In this document: positions 40,627-49,675 of the stretch, piece by piece
Position numbering within the stretch: position 1 is the stretch's first letter
How the letters are laid out: every line of letters begins with the position of its first letter
Assembly: GCA_905198155.1 (NCBI GenBank)
Contig: CAJKBQ010000020.1
Location: 1-55,830, forward strand
Direction of reading: 5' to 3'
From: an uncultured Eubacteriales bacterium
Lineage (GTDB): Bacteria > Bacillota > Clostridia > Oscillospirales > Acutalibacteraceae
DNA: 55,830 nucleotides
Position numbers and translations under genes: made by a program
Notes under the pieces: model-generated
What the model was told of the DNA's origin: nothing
Seen by the model: only the letters and a program-made list of their open reading frames with translations
Database searches by the model: none

Positions 40627-41139
40627 TCACAGAATTTCCGCAGCCGCTTTGCCGCGAGCCGCAGCGACCTGCTCGACCGTGCGCAGACGGGACAAGCCCT
40701 CCATCGCCGCACGCGCGACGTTGCACGGATTGTTGGACCGCAGCGCTTTGGTACGGATGTCCTTGATCCCGGCCGCTTCCACAACCGCACGCACCGCGCC
40801 GCCGGCGATAATACCGGTACCGGGTGCAGCCGGTTTCAGCAGCACGCGTCCGGCGCCGTAAGCGCCCAGCACTTCGTGCGGGATGGTGGAGCCGTACAGA
40901 GAAATCTTCATCATGTTCTTCTTCGCGTCTTCGATCCCTTTGCGAATCGCATCCGGCACTTCGCCGGACTTGCCGATCCCGAATCCCACGCTGCCTTTGC
41001 CGTCGCCCACAACGACCAGCGCCGCAAACTTAAAGATTCGGCCGCCCTTCACGGTTTTGGACACGCGGTTGATCGCAACCACGCGCTCCTTCATCTCGTC
41101 TTCCGGCGCGAACTTTTTCGAGTCAAATTTGCTTGCCAA
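40627..41139 (-). CDS. rpsE: Ribosomal protein S5
   Basis: About 170 residues. The double-stranded RNA-binding-like N-domain (VVAINRVSKTVKGGRIFKF) and GDGKGSVGFGIGKSGEVPDA are diagnostic. GGAGG is best placed for a TTG at 41139; a GTG at 41157 in the same frame overlaps the ribosome binding site and is less likely. Confidence 0.95.
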   Translation of the reverse strand: MASKFDSKKFAPEDEMKERVVAINRVSKTVKGGRIFKFAALVVVGDGKGSVGFGIGKSGEVPDAIRKGIEDAKKNMMKISLYGSTIPHEVLGAYGAGRVLLKPAAPGTGIIAGGAVRAVVEAAGIKDIRTKALRSNNPCNVARAAMEGLSRLRTVEQVAAARGKAAAEIL

Positions 41140-41157
41140 AGTATTCTCCTCCTTCAC

Positions 41158-41517
41158 TTAGAACTTGAGGCCGCCCTCGCGGGCGCCTTCGGCCAGCTCT
41201 TTGACACGGCCGTGGTAGATATAGCCGCCGCGGTCGAACACGACCTCGGTGATGCCTTTGTCGGCAGCCGCTTTGGCGATCGCCAGACCCACCTTGCGGG
41301 CGGCTTCTTTGTTGCCGCCGGTTCCTTCAAACCCTTTTTCCACAGACGACGCCGCGCACAGGGTAATCCCTTTCACGTCGTCAATAATCTGTGCGTAGAT
41401 ATGGTTCGTGGAGCGATAGACGTTCAGGCGCGGGCACTCGGCGGTGCCGGAAATCTTGCCGCGCACACGGGTGTGGCGTTTCACGCGAGCGGTGTTTTTA
41501 TCAGTCGTTTTCACCAT
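41158..41517 (-). CDS. rplR: Ribosomal protein L18
   Basis: A 119-residue 5S rRNA-binding protein. RHTRVRGKISGTAECPRLNV and FDRGGYIYHGRVKELAEGAR are diagnostic. Confidence 0.97.
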   Translation of the reverse strand: MVKTTDKNTARVKRHTRVRGKISGTAECPRLNVYRSTNHIYAQIIDDVKGITLCAASSVEKGFEGTGGNKEAARKVGLAIAKAAADKGITEVVFDRGGYIYHGRVKELAEGAREGGLKF

Positions 41518-41532
41518 GATTCTTCACACTCC

Positions 41533-42081
41533 TTACTTCTTCGAGCCCTTACCAGCCTTGCCTTCCTTGCGGCGGATGGTTTCGGTCGCGTACTTAATCC
41601 CCTTGCCCTTATACGGCTCCGGCGGGCGTTTCTCGCGCACTTCGGCAGCGAACTGGCCAACCTTCTGCTTGTCGGGACCCGAGATCACGATTTTGTTCGG
41701 AGTGGGGCAGTCGATCTTAATGTTCTCCTGCTCTTCCATAATCACCTGGTGCGAATAACCGAGGTTCATCACAAGCTTCGTGCCCTGCTTCTGCACACGG
41801 TAGCCCACGCCGTTCACTTCCAGCTCTTTGCTGAAAAATTCGGTAACGCCGTGAACCATGTTGGCAATCAGCGTACGGGTCAGCCCGTGGAGCGAACGGT
41901 TTTCTTTTTCGTCGTTCGGCCGGGTCACGATGATCTCGCTGCCCTGCACCTCCACCTGCATGGCGGGGTTAAAGGACTGCGTCAGGTGGCCTTTGGGGCC
42001 TTTCACGCTGATTTCGTTGCCGTTGATCGATACTTCAACGCCAGCGGGAATATTTATCGGCTTTCTTCCAATTCGAGACAT
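41533..42081 (-). CDS. rplF: Ribosomal protein L6
   Basis: A 182-residue two-domain protein near the factor-binding site. MSRIGRKPINIPAGVEVSI, the GPKGHL motif and the end PEPYKGKGIKYATETIRRKE are diagnostic. Confidence 0.97.
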   Translation of the reverse strand: MSRIGRKPINIPAGVEVSINGNEISVKGPKGHLTQSFNPAMQVEVQGSEIIVTRPNDEKENRSLHGLTRTLIANMVHGVTEFFSKELEVNGVGYRVQKQGTKLVMNLGYSHQVIMEEQENIKIDCPTPNKIVISGPDKQKVGQFAAEVREKRPPEPYKGKGIKYATETIRRKEGKAGKGSKK

Positions 42082-42099
42082 TGCTGCACCTCCTGTTCA

Positions 42100-42498
42100 T
42101 TACCAAACGTAAGCGAGGATCTCGCCGCCGATGTGCTCTTTGCGCGCCTGACGGTCGGTCATCACGCCGCGGGAGGTCGAGACGATCGCCACGCCCAGCC
42201 CTTTCATCACTTTCGGCATTTCCTCTACGTTGGAATATTGTCTGAGACCGGGCTTGCTGACGCGGGTCAGGCCGGACAGCGCCGGCGTTTTACCGGGCCC
42301 GTACTTCAGGGTCACATGAATCATCCCCTGTTTGCCGTCCTCGTTCACCACGAAGCCTTTGATAAAGCCTTCGTCCAAAAGGATCTGAACGATCGCTTTC
42401 TTCATGTTCGACGCCGGGATGTCCACGGTTTCATGTTTTGCGGAATTTGCGTTGCGGATTCTGGTGAGCAGGTCCGCAATCGTATCAGTGATCTGCAT
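42100..42498 (-). CDS. rpsH: Ribosomal protein S8
   Basis: A 132-residue 16S-binding protein and, in many bacteria, the autoregulator of this part of the operon. DTIADLLTRIRNANSAKHET and STSRGVMTDRQARKEHIGGE are diagnostic. Confidence 0.97.
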   Translation of the reverse strand: MQITDTIADLLTRIRNANSAKHETVDIPASNMKKAIVQILLDEGFIKGFVVNEDGKQGMIHVTLKYGPGKTPALSGLTRVSKPGLRQYSNVEEMPKVMKGLGVAIVSTSRGVMTDRQARKEHIGGEILAYVW

Positions 42499-42521
42499 TA
42501 CCGATTAACCTCCTTCGCTGT

Positions 42522-42707
42522 TTACCAGCTTGCTTTTTTCACGCCCGGGATCTCGCCTTTGTAGGCAAGTTCACGGAAGCAGATACGGCAAACGCCGAAC
42601 TTGCGAAGATAGGCATGCGGCCGGCCGCAGATTTTGCAGCGATTGTACGCGCGGGTCGAAAACTTCGCCTCTTCGCGCTGTTTCACTTTCATAGATGTTT
42701 TGGCCAC
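42522..42707 (-). CDS. rpsN: Ribosomal protein S14, zinc-binding type (type Z)
   Basis: A 61-residue short S14. Two Cys pairs, CKIC and CRIC, form the zinc site. The short type is the standard spc-operon copy in Firmicutes. Confidence 0.96.
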   Translation of the reverse strand: MAKTSMKVKQREEAKFSTRAYNRCKICGRPHAYLRKFGVCRICFRELAYKGEIPGVKKASW

Positions 42708-42720
42708 AGTTGTTCCCTCC

Positions 42721-43260
42721 TTACTTCACAAACGGGGCGCCCATCAGCGTGAGCAGCTCGCGGGCTTCCTCGTCGGTTTTTGCTGTGGTGACGAAGCAAA
42801 TATCCATGCCGCGCACCTTGTCGATCTTGTCGTACTCAATTTCCGGGAAGATCAGCTGCTCTTTGACCCCGCAGCAATAGTTGCCGCGGCCGTCAAACGA
42901 ATCCGCCGGGATCCCGCGGAAGTCGCGCACGCGGGGCAGCGCCGCGTTGAAGAACCGGTCGATAAACTCGTACATCCGGTCGCCGCGCAGCGTCACTTTC
43001 ACGCCGATCGGCATCCCCTGGCGGACTTTGAAGTTCGCAACGGACTTTTTCGCGCGGCACACAATCGGCTTCTGGCCGGTGATCTGCGCCAAATCGTTCA
43101 TAATCGCGTCGATCACTTTGCTGTTGTCGCGGGCTTCGCCGGCGCCAACGTTGATCACGACTTTGTCGAACTTCGGAATCTGCATCACGCTTTTGTACCC
43201 GAACTTCTTCATCAGGGCGGGGGCTACATCGCTTTTATAGAAATCTTTCAAAGTTGCCAT
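42721..43260 (-). CDS. rplE: Ribosomal protein L5
   Basis: A 179-residue 5S rRNA-binding protein of the central protuberance. VMQIPKFDKVVINVGAGEA, RAKKSVANFKVRQGMPIGVK and RVRDFRGIPADSFDGRGNY are diagnostic. Confidence 0.97.
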   Translation of the reverse strand: MATLKDFYKSDVAPALMKKFGYKSVMQIPKFDKVVINVGAGEARDNSKVIDAIMNDLAQITGQKPIVCRAKKSVANFKVRQGMPIGVKVTLRGDRMYEFIDRFFNAALPRVRDFRGIPADSFDGRGNYCCGVKEQLIFPEIEYDKIDKVRGMDICFVTTAKTDEEARELLTLMGAPFVK

Positions 43261-43275
43261 GTCCGTCCCTCCTTA

Positions 43276-43596
43276 TCAAAGCGTTTCGCCGCATTTTTTG
43301 CAAACGCGGACTTTGTTGCCGTCTTCCGTGACTTTGCTGCCAACGCGAACGGCTTTGTTGCACTTGGGGCACACGAGCATCACTTTGGACGCGTACATCG
43401 CGCCTTCCGTTTTCACAATGCCGCCCTCCTGGCCCATCTGGCGCGGTTTCACGTGCTTGGAAACCTTGTTCACGCCTTCGATGATCACTTTGCCCTCTTT
43501 CGGGCTGACGGCGACTACTTTGCCCTGTTTGCCTTTTTCGGTCCCGCTGATCACCTGCACGGTGTCACCGGTTTTCACATGAAGTTTATTCAACAT
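43276..43596 (-). CDS. rplX: Ribosomal protein L24
   Basis: A 106-residue assembly-initiating protein. The KOW motif (GDTVQVISGTEKGKQGKV) is followed by a C-terminal four-Cys unit, CPKC and CKKC, found in some L24 proteins. Confidence 0.96.
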   Translation of the reverse strand: MLNKLHVKTGDTVQVISGTEKGKQGKVVAVSPKEGKVIIEGVNKVSKHVKPRQMGQEGGIVKTEGAMYASKVMLVCPKCNKAVRVGSKVTEDGNKVRVCKKCGETL

Positions 43597-43611
43597 CTCT
43601 TGGCACCTCCA

Positions 43612-43980
43612 TCAAAGCACTTCGGGCGCCAGCGACAGGATCTTGGTGTACTCCTTGTCGCGCAGCTCGCGCGCCACCGGCCCAAAAATACGGGTCCCGC
43701 GCGGGTTTTTGTCGTCGCGGATCAACACGGCCGCGTTTTCGTCGAAGCGGATGTACGTTCCGTCCTCGCGGCGAATGCCGGAAGCCGAGCGGACGATGAC
43801 CGCTTTCACCACATCGCCCTTTTTCACGGTGCCGCCCGGTGCCGCTTTTTTCACGGAGCACACGATCACGTCACCGATATTCCCATACCTTCTGCCGGAG
43901 CCGCCCAACACGCGAATGCACATGAGCTCTTTCGCGCCCGTATTATCAGCTACTTTCAGCAAGGTCTGCTGCTGTATCAC
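43612..43980 (-). CDS. rplN: Ribosomal protein L14
   Basis: A 122-residue protein at the subunit interface. LLKVADNTGAKELMCIRVLG and FDENAAVLIRDDKNPRGTRI are diagnostic. The start is a GTG with AGGAGG upstream. Confidence 0.97.
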   Translation of the reverse strand: MIQQQTLLKVADNTGAKELMCIRVLGGSGRRYGNIGDVIVCSVKKAAPGGTVKKGDVVKAVIVRSASGIRREDGTYIRFDENAAVLIRDDKNPRGTRIFGPVARELRDKEYTKILSLAPEVL

Positions 43981-44007
43981 AGTGCGTTCCTCCTTTAGCG
44001 GGCCAAA

Positions 44008-44262
44008 TTATTTGGCCTTCTCAATAATCTCTACCAGACGCCATCTTTTCTCTTTCGAGAGGGGACGGGTCTCCATGATGCGTACGCGATCGCCGATATT
44101 GCACTCGTTCTGCTCGTCGTGCGCTTTGAATTTCACCGTGCGTTTCACGATCTTGCCGTAAAGCGGATGCTTCACGCTGTCCTCCATCGCAACCACGATG
44201 GTTTTGTCCATCTTGTTGCTGACTACTTTGCCGACAATCGTTTTTCTTGAATTGCGTTCCAC
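44008..44262 (-). CDS. rpsQ: Ribosomal protein S17
   Basis: An 84-residue OB-fold protein. GKVVSNKMDKTIVVAMED and NIGDRVRIMETRPLSKEKRW are diagnostic. Confidence 0.96.
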   Translation of the reverse strand: MERNSRKTIVGKVVSNKMDKTIVVAMEDSVKHPLYGKIVKRTVKFKAHDEQNECNIGDRVRIMETRPLSKEKRWRLVEIIEKAK

Positions 44263-44282
44263 AGCTTCATCCTCCCTTCCGA

Positions 44283-44480
44283 TTACGCCTGCGCGTCGTT
44301 GGACTCGTGCATAACCGTCAGGATGCGAGCGATGTCCTTTTTGACCGCATTGATGCGCATCGGGTTATCGAGCTGATTGATGGCGTGCTGAAAACGCAGG
44401 TTGAAAAGCTCTTTTTTGAGGTCCCGCAGCTTGTTTTCGAGCTCGGCGGGGGTCAGCTCTCTGATCTCGGAAGCCTTCAT
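44283..44480 (-). CDS. rpmC: Ribosomal protein L29
   Basis: A 65-residue helical hairpin at the polypeptide exit. MKASEIRELTPAELENKLRD and LFNLRFQHAINQLDNPMRI are diagnostic. It overlaps the rplP stop by 4 nt. Confidence 0.96.
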   Translation of the reverse strand: MKASEIRELTPAELENKLRDLKKELFNLRFQHAINQLDNPMRINAVKKDIARILTVMHESNDAQA

Positions 44481-44908
44481 TCTTGCTCACCATCCGTTTC
44501 CTGATTCTTCTTCACGAATTTGCACTTGATCGGCAGCTTGTTCGCAGCCAACCGCAGCGCTTCGCGGGCCAAACCTTCTTCCACGCCGCCGATCTCGAAC
44601 ATCACGCGGCCGGGTTTCACCACAGCCACCCAATATTCCGGCGAACCTTTACCGGAACCCATTCGGGTCTCGGCCGGTTTTTCGGTAATCGGCTTATCCG
44701 GGAAAATTTTGATCCAAACCTGACCGCCGCGCTTGATGTAACGCGTCATCGCGATACGAGCAGCCTCGATCTGGTTGGAGGTGATCCACGCCGGCTCCAG
44801 CGCCTGAAGACCGTAGTCACCGTAATTCACAACCGCACCGCGCGTCGCTTTACCGGTCAAACGACCTCTGTGCACGCGGCGGTATTTCACACGCTTCGGC
44901 AGTAACAT
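44477..44908 (-). CDS. rplP: Ribosomal protein L16
   Basis: A 143-residue protein near the peptidyl transferase centre. MLLPKRVKYRRVHRGRLTGK and the KPITEKPAETRMGSGKGSPE segment are diagnostic. The ATG shares one base with the rpsC stop (TAATG). Confidence 0.96.
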   Translation of the reverse strand: MLLPKRVKYRRVHRGRLTGKATRGAVVNYGDYGLQALEPAWITSNQIEAARIAMTRYIKRGGQVWIKIFPDKPITEKPAETRMGSGKGSPEYWVAVVKPGRVMFEIGGVEEGLAREALRLAANKLPIKCKFVKKNQETDGEQE

Positions 44909-45582
44909 TACTGGTTGCCTCCTTCTTTCCGGGCGGCCGGCTTGCGGGCGGTGTTCGCCAGCACTTCGCCTTTGTAGATCCACGCCTTCACACCAATGCG
45001 GCCATACGTGGTGTCCGCTTCGGCAAAGCCGTAGTCAATATCCGCGCGCAGCGTCTGCAACGGGATGGTGCCCTCATGATATTGCTCGGTGCGGGCGATT
45101 TCCGCGCCGCCCAAACGGCCGGATACCTGCACCTTAATGCCCTTCACGCCCAGCTTCATCGCGCGGCCGATCGACTGTTTCATCGCGCGGCGGAACGAAA
45201 TGCGCTTCTCCAGCTGCTGCGCGATGCTCTCGGCAACCAGCTGTGCGTTCGTGTCGGGGTTTTTCACTTCAACAATGTTGATGCTGACCGGTTTGCCGAG
45301 CTTCTGCTCGCACTCCAAGCGCAGCTTTTCGATCGCTTCGCCGCCGCGGCCAATCACAACGCCGGGCTTTGCGCAATGGATATGAATGCGCACCTTGGAG
45401 GCGTCGCGCTCGATTTCGATTTTCGGAATACCTGCGTCAAACAGCTTTTTCTTCAGCTCGCCGCGCAGCTTGTAATCTTCCACCAGCGTATCGCCAAAGG
45501 TTGCTTTGCCCGCGAACCAACGCGAGTCCCAATCTTTGATCACGCCGACACGCAAGCCGTGGGGATTCACTTTCTGACCCAT
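44908..45582 (-). CDS. rpsC: Ribosomal protein S3
   Basis: A 224-residue protein with a KH domain (VVIGRGGEAIEKLRLECEQK) at the mRNA entry site. MGQKVNPHGLRVGVIKDWDS at the start and RADIDYGFAEADTTYGRIGV near the end are diagnostic. Confidence 0.97.
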   Translation of the reverse strand: MGQKVNPHGLRVGVIKDWDSRWFAGKATFGDTLVEDYKLRGELKKKLFDAGIPKIEIERDASKVRIHIHCAKPGVVIGRGGEAIEKLRLECEQKLGKPVSINIVEVKNPDTNAQLVAESIAQQLEKRISFRRAMKQSIGRAMKLGVKGIKVQVSGRLGGAEIARTEQYHEGTIPLQTLRADIDYGFAEADTTYGRIGVKAWIYKGEVLANTARKPAARKEGGNQ

Positions 45583-45600
45583 AATCTGCCTCCTCCTCTC

Positions 45601-45936
45601 TTATTCTGCTTCCTTGAGCACCAGGGTAACGTGCGACGTTTTCTTCTGAATCGGAAACGCGCTCCCGTGGGCTACCGGACGGATCCGTTTGAGGATGGGG
45701 CCCTGGCAAACGAAGCACTCGGCAACGTACAGCTTGGCAACATCCATATTGTGATTATTTTCCGCATTGGCGACCGCCGAATCCAGAAGCTTCAGCAGCA
45801 GTTCGCTGCCGGACTTCGGGGTGTTCTTCAGGATGGCCTTTGCTTTGTCGGCCGGCTGCTTGCGGATCAGATCCAGCAAGATCGAAACCTTGCGGGGAGA
45901 AATGCGGGCATATTTCAGGTAAGCCCTTGCTTCCAT
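45601..45936 (-). CDS. rplV: Ribosomal protein L22
   Basis: A 111-residue protein lining the exit tunnel. MEARAYLKYARISPRKVSIL and the tip hairpin GSAFPIQKKTSHVTLVL are diagnostic. ATG 45936 follows AAGGAG at 9 nt; an ATG three codons upstream lacks good spacing. Confidence 0.95.
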   Translation of the reverse strand: MEARAYLKYARISPRKVSILLDLIRKQPADKAKAILKNTPKSGSELLLKLLDSAVANAENNHNMDVAKLYVAECFVCQGPILKRIRPVAHGSAFPIQKKTSHVTLVLKEAE

Positions 45937-45957
45937 GCGAAACACTCCTTTCCTTTA

Positions 45958-46230
45958 TCAGCCGCTCGTTTTGGACCCACTGTGACCGCGGAAGGTCCGG
46001 GTGGGTGCAAACTCGCCGAGTTTGTGGCCAACCATGTCCTCGGTCACATACACCGGGACATGCTTGCGGCCGTCGTGGACGGCGATGGTGTGACCGACGA
46101 AATCCGGGAAGATGGTGGAGGAGCGGCTCCACGTTTTCACGATGCGTTTTTCGCCGGCTTTATTCATTTCCTGAATCCTTTTCAGCAGCACAGGCTGGAC
46201 GAAAGGACCCTTTTTAATGCTTCTGCTCAT
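45958..46230 (-). CDS. rpsS: Ribosomal protein S19
   Basis: A 90-residue 30S head protein. MSRSIKKGPFVQPVLLKRI and HTIAVHDGRKHVPVYVTEDM are diagnostic. Confidence 0.97.
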   Translation of the reverse strand: MSRSIKKGPFVQPVLLKRIQEMNKAGEKRIVKTWSRSSTIFPDFVGHTIAVHDGRKHVPVYVTEDMVGHKLGEFAPTRTFRGHSGSKTSG

Positions 46231-46257
46231 AATTCAATAAGCTCCTTTCTGCTCGCC

Positions 46258-47091
46258 TTACTTGCCGTTTCTGCGCTTCACAATCAGCTTATCAGACGGC
46301 TTGTGCTTGGCGCGGGTCTTGTACCCCAGCGCCGGCTTGCCCCACGGCGTAACCGGGCCCGGCCGACCGACCGGCGCTCTGCCTTCGCCGCCGCCGTGCG
46401 GGTGATCGCACGGGTTCATCACGGAACCGCGCACGGTGGGCCGCCATCCCATGTGGCGTTTGCGGCCGGCTTTACCGATCTTCACGTTCTCGTGATCCAC
46501 GTTGCTGACCTGGCCGATGGTGGCCATGCACGTCACCGGCACGTTGCGCAGTTCGCCGGACGGCAAACGGAGCAGCGCCAGGCCGTTTTCTTTGGCCATC
46601 AGCTGGGCCATGATCCCGGCTGCACGCGCCAGCTGCGCGCCTTTGCCCGGATACAGCTCCACGTTGTGGACAAACGTACCCACCGGAATGTTCACCAGCG
46701 GCAGCGCGTTGCCCGGTTTGATGTCGGCGTGCTCGCCGGACACCACTTTGTCGCCCACTTTCAGTCCGTCCGGCGCGATGATGTAGCTCTTCACACCGTC
46801 TTCGTACTGAATCAGCGCGATAAACGCGGAACGGTTCGGGTCGTATTCCAGCGACAGCACCGTCGCCGGCACGCCGGCTTTCTGGCGCTTAAAGTCGATA
46901 ATGCGGTATTTCTGACGGTTGCCGCCGCCGTGATGGCGAACGGTGATTCTCCCGTAGCTGTTGCGGCCGGATTTCTTGGAAAGCGGCTCCAAAAGGGACT
47001 TTTCCGGTCCTTTTTTGCTCAGCGCGGAGTAATCGGTAACCGACATATTGCGATGACCGTTGGTCGTCGGCTTAAAAGTAATAATCGGCAT
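46258..47091 (-). CDS. rplB: Ribosomal protein L2
   Basis: A 277-residue protein needed for peptidyl transferase function. MPIITFKPTTNGHRNMSVTD at the start; the conserved PCDHPHGGGEGRAPVGRPGP segment holds the functionally important His. GAGGAG precedes ATG 47091. Confidence 0.97.
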   Translation of the reverse strand: MPIITFKPTTNGHRNMSVTDYSALSKKGPEKSLLEPLSKKSGRNSYGRITVRHHGGGNRQKYRIIDFKRQKAGVPATVLSLEYDPNRSAFIALIQYEDGVKSYIIAPDGLKVGDKVVSGEHADIKPGNALPLVNIPVGTFVHNVELYPGKGAQLARAAGIMAQLMAKENGLALLRLPSGELRNVPVTCMATIGQVSNVDHENVKIGKAGRKRHMGWRPTVRGSVMNPCDHPHGGGEGRAPVGRPGPVTPWGKPALGYKTRAKHKPSDKLIVKRRNGK

Positions 47092-47169
47092 TTGATTCAC
47101 TCTCCTCATGATGGCTTAGCGGGGCGGATGCCTCCCAGCCCCATACGTTGCCCCTGCGTTTTGCAGGAA

Positions 47170-47463
47170 TTACATCATGCCCTCGAAGAACTCGATGGCT
47201 TTGCTGTCGGCGGTCAGTGTGACGATCGCTTTTTTCCAGGACTTGGTGTAGCCCTCAAAGCGGCCCTGGCGGCGCAGGCGGCCGCGCATATGCACCGTGT
47301 TGACCTTGGCGACTTTCACGCCGTCAAACACTGCGGCAACCGCTTTCGCGATGTCCACCTTCGTCGCATTCGGCGCGACTTCAAAGGTGTACTTTTTCTG
47401 CTGGGCGCCGGCCATCGACTTTTCGGTGATGATCGGGCGGATGATGATCTCGTGTGCGTTCAT
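47170..47463 (-). CDS. rplW: Ribosomal protein L23
   Basis: A 97-residue protein at the tunnel exit, docking site for trigger factor and SRP. IIIRPIITEKSMAGAQQKKY and MRGRLRRQGRFEGYTKSWKK are diagnostic. Shares one base with rplD. Confidence 0.96.
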   Translation of the reverse strand: MNAHEIIIRPIITEKSMAGAQQKKYTFEVAPNATKVDIAKAVAAVFDGVKVAKVNTVHMRGRLRRQGRFEGYTKSWKKAIVTLTADSKAIEFFEGMM

Positions 47464-48086
47464 TATGCGTACACCTCCTCGATCTGAGCCACCGCATCCT
47501 TCACAACGATGAACTTGTCAGCGTTCAGGATATCGTACACATTCAGCGTGTTGACCAGCGCGGTTTTCACGCCCGGAATGTTCGCGGCGGATTTAATGAT
47601 CTGCGCATTGTTTTCGGAAAGCACAATCAGCGCTTTCGCGTCGGCGCCAACTGCTTTCAGCATATTGACCACCGTTTTGGTGGAGTACCCTTCCACCGTC
47701 AGCGCATCCAGCACGATCATCTCGTTCTCGTTCACTTTCGCGGAGAACGCAGACTTCATCGCCAGCCGGCGCACTTTCTTGTTCAGCGTGTACCGGTACG
47801 TACGGGGCTTCGGAGCAAACACGATGCCGCCGTGCCGCCACTGCGGTGCGCGGGTGGAACCCTGGCGGGCGTGGCCGGTGCCTTTTTGGCGCCACGGTTT
47901 TCTGCCGCCGCCGGATACCTCTGCGCGGGTCAGCGCAGACTGCGTGCCCTGACGCTGATTGGCCAGGAAATTGACCACAACGTCGTGCATTACCGCCGCG
48001 TTGGGTTCGATGCCGAACACAGCATCGTTCAGCTCGATCTCACCGACCTGCTGACCAGCCATATTCACAACTTGGATATTCGACAT
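47463..48086 (-). CDS. rplD: Ribosomal protein L4
   Basis: A 207-residue tunnel protein. The conserved loop SGGGRKPWRQKGTGHARQGS is diagnostic. In some bacteria L4 represses this operon by binding the leader, which matters for the long 5' region at 49199-49490. Confidence 0.97.
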   Translation of the reverse strand: MSNIQVVNMAGQQVGEIELNDAVFGIEPNAAVMHDVVVNFLANQRQGTQSALTRAEVSGGGRKPWRQKGTGHARQGSTRAPQWRHGGIVFAPKPRTYRYTLNKKVRRLAMKSAFSAKVNENEMIVLDALTVEGYSTKTVVNMLKAVGADAKALIVLSENNAQIIKSAANIPGVKTALVNTLNVYDILNADKFIVVKDAVAQIEEVYA

Positions 48087-48103
48087 TTCGTTTCCTCCTT
48101 CCC

Positions 48104-48796
48104 TTACGCTTTCACGCTGTCGGCGATGACGACCAGCCCTTTGTTCGGGCCGGGAATCGCGCCGCGAATCGCGATCAGGTTATGCTCGGCGTCAATCTTG
48201 GCAACCGTGAGGTTCTGCACGGTGACGCGCTCCGCGCCCAGGTGACCGGCCATCTTGCGGCCTTTGAACACGCGGGACGGATCCGAGTTGGAGCCGATGG
48301 AGCCGCCGTGACGGGCGACCGGGCCGGTACCGTGCGTTTCTTTCAGCCGCTGGAAGTTCCAGCGCTTAATCACGCCGGCGTAGCCTTTACCTTTGCTGGT
48401 GCCGGTGACGTCCACTTTGTCGCCGACTGCGAACACGTCCGCCTTAATCACGTCGCCCACGTTCATCGCGGACGTATCCGCGAACCGGAACTCGCGCAGC
48501 GTTTTCTTCGGCGCCACGTCGTTTTTCGCGAAGTGACCGAGCAGCGGCATCGTGACGTTGACCGGCTTGTCCTCGAACTTCGCGGCGCGGCGGCGTTCGC
48601 CTTTGCCGTTTTTCTGGGTTTTCAGCTTAATGTCGCCGAAACCGAGCTGAACGGCGTCGTACCCGTCGTTTTCGACGGTTTTCTTCTGCGTAATCACGCA
48701 GGGGCCGGCTTCCACAACGGTCACCGGGATCACGTTGCCCTTTTCGTCAAAGAGCTGCGTCATACCGATTTTCCGGCCAATGATTCCTTTTTGCAT
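48104..48796 (-). CDS. rplC: Ribosomal protein L3
   Basis: A 230-residue assembly initiator. MQKGIIGRKIGMTQLFDEKG at the start and the VARHGGSIGSNSDPSRVFKG segment, which reaches toward the peptidyl transferase centre, are diagnostic. Confidence 0.97.
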   Translation of the reverse strand: MQKGIIGRKIGMTQLFDEKGNVIPVTVVEAGPCVITQKKTVENDGYDAVQLGFGDIKLKTQKNGKGERRRAAKFEDKPVNVTMPLLGHFAKNDVAPKKTLREFRFADTSAMNVGDVIKADVFAVGDKVDVTGTSKGKGYAGVIKRWNFQRLKETHGTGPVARHGGSIGSNSDPSRVFKGRKMAGHLGAERVTVQNLTVAKIDAEHNLIAIRGAIPGPNKGLVVIADSVKA

Positions 48797-48886
48797 TGCA
48801 ATTGTCCTCCTTGCAGGTTATTGGTTGGAGCTTTTCCAACTTGACCCCAGCCGCAGGTTGGTTGATCTCTGCTTCAAGCCGCGGGT

Positions 48887-49198
48887 TTACAGCTTGATCT
48901 CGATCTCGACGCCGGCGGGGAGCTCGAGTCCCATCATCGCCTCAACGGTTTTCTGGGACGGTCTCAGAATGTCGATCAGGCGCTTGTGCGTCCGCATCTC
49001 GAACTGCTCACGGCTGTCCTTGTACTTGTGAACAGCGCGCAGAATCGTGATGATCTGCTTCTCGGTCGGCAGCGGCACCGGTCCGGAAACCTGCGCGCCG
49101 GTACGCTTCGCGGTCGCAACGATCTTCTCGGCCGACTGATCGACCAGCTGATGATCGTACCCCTTGATTCTGATTCTGATTTTTTCCTTGACTGCCAC
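48887..49198 (-). CDS. rpsJ: Ribosomal protein S10
   Basis: A 103-residue protein, also a NusB partner in antitermination. KEKIRIRIKGYDHQLVDQSA and SGPVPLPTEKQIITILRAVH are diagnostic. The start is a GTG at 49198 with GGAGG 8 nt upstream, giving the standard length; the frame is open to 49456 through the leader but lacks support there. First gene of the operon. Confidence 0.96.
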   Translation of the reverse strand: MAVKEKIRIRIKGYDHQLVDQSAEKIVATAKRTGAQVSGPVPLPTEKQIITILRAVHKYKDSREQFEMRTHKRLIDILRPSQKTVEAMMGLELPAGVEIEIKL

Positions 49199-49238
49199 GT
49201 GAATCGCCTCCTTAAAAAATTTGGCGGGCGGCGTGTCG

Positions 49239-49275
49239 AAAAACCTTCCACACGTTCGGGTGTTTCCACCCAAGG
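49239..49275 (-). promoter_or_regulatory. Terminator-like structure in the S10 operon leader
   Basis: The minus-strand leader can form GGGTG-GAAA-CACCC, nested in CCTT/AAGG pairing and followed directly by TTTTTCG, about 45 nt upstream of rpsJ. It resembles a weak intrinsic terminator and may be an attenuator. Confidence 0.35.
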
Positions 49276-49497
49276 CATTGAAAAACCGGGTCGCCGGTTC
49301 GCGTTGGAATCGCAAACGGGCATACGCCGGGTGGTTGCAGAACACGTCTGGCTTCCGGCCGCATCGCGCAAAGCGCGCGCGTGGGAAACCGAATATTTCT
49401 TCGCCCGGTTTGAAATCGGACATACTCTGCGGAAAAACCGGCCACACAGGCCGCAACCTCCCGCTTCATCGCATATCTTGTGCAGTCACGCTTGATT

Positions 49498-49526
49498 ATA
49501 ATACCACATTCGCGCGCAAATTGCAA
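49498..49526 (-). promoter_or_regulatory. Promoter of the S10-spc-alpha operon
   Basis: On the minus strand, TTGCAA (49521-49526), a 17-nt spacer and TATTAT (49498-49503). Expected start near 49490, giving a leader of about 290 nt. The remaining 150 nt up to the next gene show no other gene. Confidence 0.8.
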
Positions 49527-49675
49527 GTCTTTTTTTCGTTTTTCTGCGAAAATTTTTTTCGATTTTTTTGTGCAATGTGCGAATGGTCAACTTGTGCAAA
49601 AACCGGTCGAAAATCGCACCGTTTCGCGGTAAAAAAGCATACACGGCGTCGGGCGTTCCGCCGAATCCGCAAGCA

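Noticed and set aside
45076..47487. An 803-codon plus-strand open frame across several ribosomal protein genes
   Set aside because: It is antisense to rpsC, rplV, rpsS, rplB and rplW, whose products are unmistakable. Long shadow frames are expected in GC-rich conserved genes.
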